From CAVXDY01 sp963760715 (GTDB lineage: Bacteria > Actinomycetota > Thermoleophilia > Miltoncostaeales > Miltoncostaeaceae), in the NCBI GenBank assembly GCA_963760715.1, contig CAVXDY010000007.1:372001-436000 (forward strand): 64,000 nucleotides of DNA. The letters run 5' to 3'. How positions within the stretch are numbered: the first letter of the stretch is position 1; each line of letters begins with the position of its first letter. The notes beneath the pieces are model-generated. The model ran no database searches. It was given only the letters and a program-made list of their open reading frames with translations, and was not told the DNA's origin. This document shows positions 17,707 through 24,515 of this stretch, one piece after another. Made by a program: the position numbers and the translations under genes.

Positions 17707-18705
17707 ATGAGCGCGCCGCCCCTCGTCGACGGCTTCGGACGGACGCACCGGTCGCTGCGCCTCTCGGTCACCGACCGCTGCAACCTCCGCTGCCGGTACT
17801 GCATGCCGGCGGAGGGGATGGAATGGCTGGAGCGCGACGAGCTCCTCGGCGACGAGGAGCTCGAGCGCGTGGTGCGCCTGCTGGCGCGCCTGGGCATCAC
17901 CGATCTCCGCGTCACGGGCGGTGAGCCGCTGGTCCGCGCGGGCCTCGCGAGCCTGGTCGGGCGGATGTCCGCGGTGCCGGGGATCCGGGAGGTGTCCATC
18001 ACCACCAACGGCGTGCTGCTGGCCGACCGCATCGACGACCTCGTGGCGGCCGGCCTCGGGCGCGTGAACGTGAGCATCGACTCGCTCGACCCGGACCGCT
18101 TCGAGCAGATCACGCGCCGGCGCGACCTGCACCGGGCGCTCGCCGGCCTGGAGGCGTGCGAGCGCCACGAGTCGCTGCGGCCGATCAAGGTCAACGCCGT
18201 GGCCCTGCGCGGCGTCAGCGAGCCCGACGTGCTGCCGCTGGCGGAGCTGGCGCGCCGCCGCCCCTACGTCGTGCGCTTCATCGAGGTCATGCCCCTCGAC
18301 GCCCCCCGCACGTGGACGCGCGACGCGGTCCTCTCGGGCGAGGAGCTGCGCGCGATGATCACCCCGCGCTGGCCCCTGGAGCCGCTCGACCGCGAGCGGC
18401 CCGCCGCCCCCGCCACCCGCTGGCGCTTCGCGGACGGCGCCGGTGAGCTGCAGTTCGTCTCGTCGGTGACCGAGCCATTCTGCGCGAGCTGCGACCGCCT
18501 GCGGCTGACGGCCGACGGCCAGCTGCGCACGTGCCTGTTCGCCGAGAGCGAGACCGACCTGCGCGGGCCCCTGCGCGCCGGCGCCGGTGACGCCGAGATC
18601 GAGCGGATCGTGCGCGAGGCGGTGCTGGCCAAGGGCCCCGGTCACGGCATGGCCGACCCGGAGTGGACCTACACCGGGCGGCCGATGAGCCTCATCGGAG
18701 GCTGA
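17707..18705 (+). CDS. moaA: GTP 3',8-cyclase MoaA (molybdopterin biosynthesis)
   Basis: 332 residues. The radical-SAM cluster motif is C25-x3-C29-x2-C32 (DRCNLRCRYCMP). The second, substrate-binding [4Fe-4S] site is the C-terminal FCASCDRLRLT...CLF set. The protein ends in MSLIGG, matching the conserved glycine tail needed for activity. MoaA turns GTP into 3',8-cyclo-GTP, the first committed step of Moco synthesis. It is the last gene of the cox transcript (7 bases after coxM). Its last 43 bases overlap a GTG from which the next ORF could start. Confidence 0.96.
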   Translation: MSAPPLVDGFGRTHRSLRLSVTDRCNLRCRYCMPAEGMEWLERDELLGDEELERVVRLLARLGITDLRVTGGEPLVRAGLASLVGRMSAVPGIREVSITTNGVLLADRIDDLVAAGLGRVNVSIDSLDPDRFEQITRRRDLHRALAGLEACERHESLRPIKVNAVALRGVSEPDVLPLAELARRRPYVVRFIEVMPLDAPRTWTRDAVLSGEELRAMITPRWPLEPLDRERPAAPATRWRFADGAGELQFVSSVTEPFCASCDRLRLTADGQLRTCLFAESETDLRGPLRAGAGDAEIERIVREAVLAKGPGHGMADPEWTYTGRPMSLIGG

Positions 18706-19556
18706 TCCCCGAAGTCCGATGGAACGCCGCCACCACGCCGACCTACACGATCACGGGCAGCGCGCCCGGGGTCGAGATCAAGTGGAGCCTCCGCGTCGGA
18801 GACGCGGACGGGTCCGACGACCTGAACAACACCGGCCACTCCCCCCTCACGGTCCCCCTCCCCGGGCTGAGCGACGGGACGGGCTACCGGCTGATCGCGA
18901 AGGAGACCGGCGATCACGACCCCGACAAGACCCGGCGCCGCTTCGCGGTGGACACCACCCCGCCGAAGGTGGAGATCGCCTCGCCCGCGCCGGGCGCCGT
19001 GTATGCCCAGGGCCAGGACGTCGAGGCCGACTACACGTGCGACGAGAGCATCTGCGCGGGTCCCGTGCCCGATGGCGGCCTCGTCCCGACCGCGTCGCCC
19101 GGTCCGCAGTCGTTCGTCGTGACGGCGTCCGACCCCGCCGGGAACATCGTCACGGCGCGGCGCGACTACACGGTGCAGGGGGCCGCGATCCCGCTCACGC
19201 CCGCCCCGCTCGTGCCCGCCGTCGCTCCGGCCTCGGCCCGGAAGCCCGCCGTGCTGCCCTCGCCCGACGACGCGAAGGACATGCGGCCGCGCCTCGGCGC
19301 CACGGTCGGCTCCACCCAGCCCCTGCTGCGCTGGAAGAAGGTCAGGGGCGCGACGCTCTACAACGTCCAGGTCTTCCGGCTCGCCCGCAAGCGCTTCGTG
19401 AAGGTGCTCTCGATCTTCCCGGCCACCAACCACGTCCGCGTCCCCGCGGGGCGGCTGATGCCCGGCGCCGTCCACGTCTGGCGCGTGTGGCCCATGGTGC
19501 ACGGCAGCTACACGGCGAAACCCCTCGGCATCAGCAACTTCGAGGTGAAGAAGTAG
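18663..19556 (+). CDS. Ig/fibronectin-like repeat protein, copy 1, lacking a signal peptide
   Basis: The open frame runs from a GTG inside moaA to 19556 (297 residues). Recognisable homology to the next copy starts only at WNAATTPTYTITG, just after the moaA stop. It then holds an Ig-like domain (VDTTPPKVEIASPAPG, SDPAGNIVTARRDYTV), a Pro/Ala linker and a C-terminal fibronectin-type-III-like domain (LLRWKKVRGATLYNVQVF, ISNFEVKK). The export signal seen in copy 2 is absent, so this copy is probably 5'-truncated and may not be secreted or even translated. Function unknown; probably once an extracellular structural or adhesive protein. Confidence 0.5.
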   Translation: MDLHRAADEPHRRLIPEVRWNAATTPTYTITGSAPGVEIKWSLRVGDADGSDDLNNTGHSPLTVPLPGLSDGTGYRLIAKETGDHDPDKTRRRFAVDTTPPKVEIASPAPGAVYAQGQDVEADYTCDESICAGPVPDGGLVPTASPGPQSFVVTASDPAGNIVTARRDYTVQGAAIPLTPAPLVPAVAPASARKPAVLPSPDDAKDMRPRLGATVGSTQPLLRWKKVRGATLYNVQVFRLARKRFVKVLSIFPATNHVRVPAGRLMPGAVHVWRVWPMVHGSYTAKPLGISNFEVKK

Positions 19557-19729
19557 GGGGAGCGAATCGCCCATGAATCTGGGCCGCGCCGGCCGGGACG
19601 CCTCCCGGAGGCTGGCCGCCCGATGGCGAAATCCCCCTCGTCGGTCCAGGTGTTTATGAACTTGTAAAGCGATAGAACCTGTGGCCGCTCGCCCCGCCCT
19701 CCCGCCGTCATCGGGGCCCCGAGATACCC

Positions 19730-20708
19730 ATGCGCGCCACGATCTCCCTCGTCCTCGCCGCCGTCGCCTGCGCGGTCTGCGCCGCGCCCGCGCTCGGGAC
19801 CGCCAAGATCTCGGGCAGCGACGACGACGTGTGGAACGCGGCCACGACGCCGACGTACACGATCACGGGAACGTCCGACGCACCGATCCGGTGGGCCCTC
19901 CTGGATGACGACGGAGACCCCGGTCGACGCCGACCTGAAGAACGTGGGCGACCCCCCCTTCACGATCACCCTCACGGGGCTGGGCGACGGCGACCGCTAC
20001 CGGCTCTACGCGACCCAGACCGACGATCGCCGGCCCGATCTGCACCCGCCGCCGCTTCGCCGTGGACACCACGCCGCCGAGGGTGCAGATCGATTCCCCC
20101 GCGGAGGGTGCGGTGTACGCGCAGGGACAGGCGGTCGCGGCCCACTACCGGTGCGACGAGCGCCTCTGCGTCGGCCCGGTGCCCGACGGCGCCCCGATCC
20201 CCACGGCGACGCCCGGCCCCCAGTCGTTCAGCGTCACGGCCACCGACCGGGCCGGGAACGTCGTCACGGTGACGCGCAACTACACGGTGACCGGGCCCGC
20301 GACCGTCCCGCTCACGCCCGCGCCGCTCGTGCCGCCCACGGTGGCACCCGTGGTGGTGGCACCGCCCGTGCCGGGGGGGCGGCCGCGCTGCCGCCGCCCG
20401 AGAACGCCCGGCGCCTGCGGCCGCGCCTGGGCGCCAAGCTCGTGTCCACGCGGCCCGTGCTGCGCTGGAGGGCGCTCAGGAACGCGAAGTTCTACAACGT
20501 CCAGGTCTTCCGGTTGTCCGGCAAGCGCCTCATCAAGGTGCTCTCGGTCTTCCCGACGACGAACCACGTCCGGGTTCCCCGCGGGCGGCTGATCCCCGGC
20601 GCCACCCACGTGTGGAGGGTGTGGCCGATGGTGGACGGGCACTACACGCCGAAGCCCCTCGGCATCAGCAACTTCGAGGTGCGCTCGAAGGCCACCCCCC
20701 GCTCGTAG
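19730..20708 (+). pseudogene. Ig/fibronectin-like secreted protein, copy 2, frameshifted
   Basis: Begins at ATG 19730 with a good signal peptide (MRATISLVLAAVACAVCAAPA) and then follows copy 1 domain by domain. Three frame changes are needed: near 19905-19915 (after RWALLDD), near 20040-20060 (before FAVDTTPPRVQI) and near 20380-20395 (before ENARRLRPRLGAKL). The C-terminal fibronectin-like domain is in frame to 20708. At DNA level the two copies are clearly a tandem duplication, with long near-identical runs in the last 200 bases. It is either decayed or affected by sequencing indels; a repaired product would be about 325 residues and exported. Confidence 0.6.
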
Positions 20709-20725
20709 ACTGCGGCGACGGGCGC

Positions 20726-21157
20726 TCAGGCGCCGGAGCCCGGCGGGCGAATGTGCCCGAGCTGGAAGAGGACCCCGAGGCGATCCGGGACGCCCCAGTG
20801 CTCGACCATGCGGCCATCCTCCACGCGGATCACGTCCACGACGTCGGCGCGGATCGAGCGGCCTGTCGGCGGATGGCCCATGAAGGAGCCGTCGTTCGTG
20901 CCGGTCGCGACCATCCGCAACCACACCGTGTCGCCGTCAACCGCGAGGTCCTCGATCGCGAGGTGGAAGTCGGAGAACGCTCGTCGTAGCGACGCGATCA
21001 CGGCCCTCACCCCCTCCGCTCCGGGCGCGTGGTTCGGGCCGAAGTTCTGGTGCTCGACGAGTTCGGGCGAGGTGAGCTCGTCGGCGACCTCGAGCTTGCC
21101 CGCGTTGAAGCCCTGCTCGATCAACCGGCGCACGACTGCTTCGGGATTCGGCGGCAC
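20726..21157 (-). CDS. SnoaL-like ester cyclase / NTF2-fold protein
   Basis: 143 residues from GTG 21157, chosen because GGAAGGAG lies 5-6 bases upstream. The SnoaL_2 pattern is visible: VVRRLIEQGFNAGKLEVADELTS kept in the usual spacing, HAPGAEGVRAVIASLRRAF, the TGTNDGSFMGHPPTGRSI turn and VEHWGVPD near the end. Proteins of this cone-shaped alpha+beta fold act as cyclases, hydrolases or small-molecule binders in the cytosol; the ligand cannot be told from sequence. It is divergent from a TetR regulator with a shared operator, so it is likely induced by the regulator's ligand. Confidence 0.82.
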   Translation of the reverse strand: MPPNPEAVVRRLIEQGFNAGKLEVADELTSPELVEHQNFGPNHAPGAEGVRAVIASLRRAFSDFHLAIEDLAVDGDTVWLRMVATGTNDGSFMGHPPTGRSIRADVVDVIRVEDGRMVEHWGVPDRLGVLFQLGHIRPPGSGA

Positions 21158-21169
21158 GGCGGCTCCTTC

Positions 21170-21190
21170 CAATACTGTATTACCGTATTG
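21170..21190. promoter_or_regulatory. TetR-type operator between the SnoaL and TetR genes
   Basis: CAATAC and GTATTG form a perfect 6-base inverted repeat separated by 9 bases, and a second GTATTGAATAC palindrome overlaps its right arm. The block is AT-rich in a GC-rich setting and lies between two divergent starts, 13 bases before the SnoaL GTG and 25 bases before the TetR GTG. It is the expected binding site for the adjoining regulator, which would repress both genes (inference). Confidence 0.6.
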
Positions 21191-21214
21191 AATACCGTGC
21201 TACAGTGCCACGAG

Positions 21215-21850
21215 GTGCCCGGAGATGTCAAGCAACCTCGCCGCTACCGCTCCGAGCGTCGCCGCGAGCAGGCGGAGCAGACCCGGGAGCGGGTACTCGA
21301 CGCCGCCGCGAGGCTCTTCGAGGAGCGGGGCTTCGAGAGCGCGTCGATCACCGCGATCGCCGCGGAGGCCGGCGTCTCGCCCGAGACCGTGTACGCCCGG
21401 TTCCAGAACAAGCGCACCCTGCTCGGCACGCTGGTCCGCCGAGCTGTCCGCGGCGGTGACCCGGCGCCCGTGCTCGAGCAACCCGGCCCTCAGGCCGTCG
21501 CCTCGGCGACCGACCAACGCGCGCAACTGCGGCTCTTCGCGGCCGACATCGTCCTTCGACTCGAGCGCGTCGGGCCGATCTTCGCGATCCTCACCGGCGC
21601 CTCTCGCGGCGATCCCGAGCTCACCGAGCTCCTCACCCGGCTGCACGCCGAGCGGCGTGCGAACCTGGGACGGCTCGTCAACGCCCTCGCGGCCAATGGG
21701 CCGCTCCGGCTCGCACCGGACGACGCGCTCGAGACGGTGTGGGCGCTGGCGAGCCCGGACGTGCATCGTCTGCTCACCCAGGACCCGGGCTGGACGCGGG
21801 ACCGCTACTGCGACTGGCTCGCCGACAGTCTCGGAGCCCTCCTCCTCTGA
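21215..21850 (+). CDS. TetR/AcrR-family transcriptional regulator
   Basis: About 211 residues from GTG 21215; an in-frame GTG at 21197 is an alternative and neither has a strong ribosome site. The N-terminal helix-turn-helix reads RERVLDAAARLFEERGFESASITAIAAEAGVSPETVYARFQNKRTLL, given here only to mark the classic TetR pattern at about residues 22-68. The C-terminal ligand domain is unassigned. It is divergently paired with the SnoaL-like gene around an inverted-repeat operator. Confidence 0.9.
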   Translation: MPGDVKQPRRYRSERRREQAEQTRERVLDAAARLFEERGFESASITAIAAEAGVSPETVYARFQNKRTLLGTLVRRAVRGGDPAPVLEQPGPQAVASATDQRAQLRLFAADIVLRLERVGPIFAILTGASRGDPELTELLTRLHAERRANLGRLVNALAANGPLRLAPDDALETVWALASPDVHRLLTQDPGWTRDRYCDWLADSLGALLL

Positions 21851-21871
21851 GGGGCTCTCCGGGCAACCGGG

Positions 21872-21877
21872 TACGAT
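21872..21877 (+). promoter_or_regulatory. putative -10 box of mobA (leaderless)
   Basis: TACGAT 6 bases before ATG 21884 with no ribosome binding site between. Confidence 0.42.
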
Positions 21878-21883
21878 CGCTCC

Positions 21884-22606
21884 ATGAAGGGGACAGCGGG
21901 AATCGTCCTCGCCGGCGGTCGTTCCTCCCGGATGGGGACCCCGAAGGCCGCCCTGGAATGGCGGGGCTCGACCCTGCTCGAGCGGGTCGTCCACGCCGTG
22001 AGCCGGGCGACCGGCCCGGTGGTCGTCGTGAGGGCGCCCGGCCAGGAGCTGCCGGCCCTCCCGGCCGGCGTCGCGGTGGCCGAGGACGCCCGCCCCGACC
22101 GGGGGCCGCTCGAGGCGATGCTCGCCGGCATGCGGGCCGTCCCGGCCGAGGTGGGCATCGTCTTCGTCGCCGCCGTCGACCTCCCGCTCCTGCACCCGGC
22201 GCTCGTCGCCCGGATCATGCGGGCGCTCGTCCCCGGGGTCGATGCGGCGGTGCCCGTCGTCGCCGGCCGGCCGCAGCCGCTGGCGGCGGCGTACCGCATC
22301 GGGCTCCTGCCGCTGGTGGGCGAGCTCGCCGACGGGCCGGCCCGCCGCGTGGGCGAGCTGCTCGATCGCGCCCGGGTGGCCTGGCTCGACGAGGCGGCGC
22401 TCCTGGCCGACCCCGCGGTGGCGGCCGCCGACCCGCGGCTGGCCGGCCTGGCGGACCTCGACACGCCCGCCGACCTGGCCGCCGCGCGAGCGCGGGCGGC
22501 TCAGCCCATGCGGGAGAACGGGACCGGCCGGCCGGCCTCCACCCCGTCCACGTCCTCCGCGATCCAGGCCAGCGCGGTCGCGCCGGCCAGCGAGGTGACC
22601 GCGTGA
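21884..22606 (+). CDS. mobA: molybdenum cofactor guanylyltransferase MobA
   Basis: 240 residues. The signature LAGGRSSRMGTPKAAL (residues 9-24) is the MobA nucleotide-binding loop and AAVDLPLL carries the metal-binding Asp. MobA joins GTP to Mo-molybdopterin to form MGD, the precursor of the bis-MGD cofactor used by formate dehydrogenase-type enzymes such as the one at 24515. The catalytic domain ends near DLDTPADLAAAR; the last 35 or so residues are low-complexity and overlap the 3' end of convergent moeA by 106 bases, so they may be non-functional read-through. Confidence 0.88.
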   Translation: MKGTAGIVLAGGRSSRMGTPKAALEWRGSTLLERVVHAVSRATGPVVVVRAPGQELPALPAGVAVAEDARPDRGPLEAMLAGMRAVPAEVGIVFVAAVDLPLLHPALVARIMRALVPGVDAAVPVVAGRPQPLAAAYRIGLLPLVGELADGPARRVGELLDRARVAWLDEAALLADPAVAAADPRLAGLADLDTPADLAAARARAAQPMRENGTGRPASTPSTSSAIQASAVAPASEVTA

Positions 22607-23685
22607 GAGGTCTGGTCCGCCGTGGGCGTGAGGCCCTCGGGCCCCTCAACGCAGCGCACCAGCTCCGCCCGCCCGCGGCGGCTCGGCACGTCGACCGTCA
22701 GCGGCGCGCGGCGCCACCAGTCCTCGGGGGCGCCCAGCGCCGGCCGCCCCAGCACGTGGAGGGCCACCGCGGCCGCGACCGGGTTCCCCGGGAGCCCCAG
22801 CACCACCTGGTCCCCGCGGACCCCGATCACCGTCGGGCGGATGGTGGAGGCGCGGACCCCCGGCACGACCTCCTCCACCCCGAGCCGCTCGAGGGCGGCG
22901 CGCACGTGATCGTGGGGCCCGTGGCCGATACCGCCGTTGGTGATCAGCACGTCCGGGCCGCCGCCGCCGGCGTCGAGGAGCGCCGCGACGAGCTCGGCCG
23001 TCCGGTCCAGGTCGTCGCCCACGGCGATCGAGGCGGTCACGAGGGCGCCCGCGGCCTCCGCCTGGGCGGCCAGGCCGTGGCGGCTCGAGTCGTGGACCTG
23101 GGCGGGGCCGGCCGCCGCGCCCAGCGGAACGAGCTCCTCGCCGCTGGAGAGGATGGCGACCCGGATGCGCCGGGCGCAGAGCACGCCGGCGCGGCCCACC
23201 GCGCCGAGCCCGCCCACCTCGTGGGGGGCCACCCGGTGGCCGGCCGGGTGCAGCACCATCCCCGCCCTGATGACCTCGCCGCGCCGGCGCACGTCACGCC
23301 CGGGCGCGACGGCGGCCTCGAGTCGCACCGTGGAGCCCTCCACGCTCACCACCTCGCGCCGCGCCACCGCGTCGGCGCCCTCGGGCAGGATCGCGCCGGT
23401 CGAGATCTCCATGGCCTGGCCGTGCTCGAGCGCCCGGTCGGAGGGCTGTCCGGCGACGCTCTCGCCCGTCGCCGCGAGGGCCCCCGGCGTGTCCGCCGCC
23501 CGCACCGCCCAGCCGTCCATGGCCGAGGTCGCGGCCGGCGGCAGGTCACGCTCCGCCCGCACGTCCTCGGCCAGGGTGCGGCCGGCGGCGGACGGCACCG
23601 GCACCTCCTCGGCGGGCGGCGACGGGGCGATCCGCCGGACCCGCTCGAGCGCCTCCTCGAGGCTCAGGTTGCGCTCGCGGCTCAC
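22501..23685 (-). CDS. moeA: molybdopterin molybdenumtransferase MoeA
   Basis: 394 residues, GTG start. The fold is recognisable throughout: AMDGWAVRAAD near residue 55, EISTGAILPEGADAV near 92, LSSGEELVPLG near 180 and LPGNPVAAAVALHV near 300. MoeA inserts molybdate into adenylated molybdopterin, completing Moco. Two conserved motifs diverge: the usual TSGGVSVGxxD reads TNGGIGHGPHDHV and the usual VxDSN reads VHDSSRHG. The Mg-binding Asp position is kept, so activity is plausible. It is divergent from fdhD across 14 bases. Confidence 0.9.
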   Translation of the reverse strand: MSRERNLSLEEALERVRRIAPSPPAEEVPVPSAAGRTLAEDVRAERDLPPAATSAMDGWAVRAADTPGALAATGESVAGQPSDRALEHGQAMEISTGAILPEGADAVARREVVSVEGSTVRLEAAVAPGRDVRRRGEVIRAGMVLHPAGHRVAPHEVGGLGAVGRAGVLCARRIRVAILSSGEELVPLGAAAGPAQVHDSSRHGLAAQAEAAGALVTASIAVGDDLDRTAELVAALLDAGGGGPDVLITNGGIGHGPHDHVRAALERLGVEEVVPGVRASTIRPTVIGVRGDQVVLGLPGNPVAAAVALHVLGRPALGAPEDWWRRAPLTVDVPSRRGRAELVRCVEGPEGLTPTADQTSHAVTSLAGATALAWIAEDVDGVEAGRPVPFSRMG

Positions 23686-23699
23686 GGCCGGATCGTGTC

Positions 23700-24515
23700 A
23701 TGAGCTCCGCCGCACCGCACCGCGCGGTCCTGACGGTCCGGGGCGACGTCCGCCGCGAGCGGCGCGACCGCCTCGCCGGCGAGGAGCCCATGGAGATCCG
23801 CGTCGCCCCGATGTCCGGCGAGCCCCGCTCGGTGGCGGTCACCATGCGCACCCCGGGCCACGACTTCGAGCTCGCCGTGGGCTTCCTCGTGACCGAGGGC
23901 GTGATCGAGCCCGGGCGGGTGCGACGGGTCGCCTACTGCGACGACGTGGAGGGCGACCAGCTCTACAACGTGGTGACCGTGCGCACGGACGGCGCGATCG
24001 CGATCGGCGAGAGCCGGCGCGTCGCGGCGACGTCGGCCTGCGGGATCTGCGGCAAGGCCAGCCTCGACGAGGTGGAGGTGCGCTGCGCCCCCCTGGCCGC
24101 CGGCCCCCGGATCTCCCGCGAGACCGTCCTCGCCCTGCCGGACCGGCTGCGCGCCGCGCAGCGCGTGTTCGACGCCACCGGGGGCCTGCACGCCGCGGGC
24201 CTGTTCGACGCCGAGGGCCTCCTGCTCACCGTGCGGGAGGACGTCGGGCGCCACAACGCGGTGGACAAGGTGGTGGGCGCGGCCGCGCTCGCCGGGGAGG
24301 TGCCGCTCGCGGACCGCGCGCTGATGGTCTCGGGCCGCGCCGGGTTCGAGATCGTCCAGAAGGCGGCGGTCGCGGGAATCCCCGTCGTGGCGGCCGTGTC
24401 GGCGCCCTCGAGCCTCGCCGTCGAGGCGGCGGAGCGCTTCGGCATGACGCTGGTGGGATTCCTGCGCGGCGACGGCTTCAACATCTACGCCGGCCGCGAC
24501 CGCATCCCGGTCTGA
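23700..24515 (+). CDS. fdhD: FdhD sulfurtransferase for formate dehydrogenase maturation
   Basis: 271 residues. The catalytic loop is CGICGK with C114 and C117, followed by the conserved GGLHAAGLFD, REDVGRHNAVDKV and SGRAGFEIVQKA motifs. FdhD takes sulfur from a cysteine desulfurase and passes it to bis-MGD, sulfurating the Mo site of formate dehydrogenases. Its stop codon overlaps the ATG of the downstream formate-dehydrogenase-like gene (TGATG), so enzyme and maturase are coupled, strong context for the pairing. Confidence 0.95.
   Translation: MSSAAPHRAVLTVRGDVRRERRDRLAGEEPMEIRVAPMSGEPRSVAVTMRTPGHDFELAVGFLVTEGVIEPGRVRRVAYCDDVEGDQLYNVVTVRTDGAIAIGESRRVAATSACGICGKASLDEVEVRCAPLAAGPRISRETVLALPDRLRAAQRVFDATGGLHAAGLFDAEGLLLTVREDVGRHNAVDKVVGAAALAGEVPLADRALMVSGRAGFEIVQKAAVAGIPVVAAVSAPSSLAVEAAERFGMTLVGFLRGDGFNIYAGRDRIPV

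Noticed and set aside
17690..17710. Moco riboswitch before moaA
   Set aside because: Only 7 bases separate coxM and moaA, leaving no room for an aptamer.
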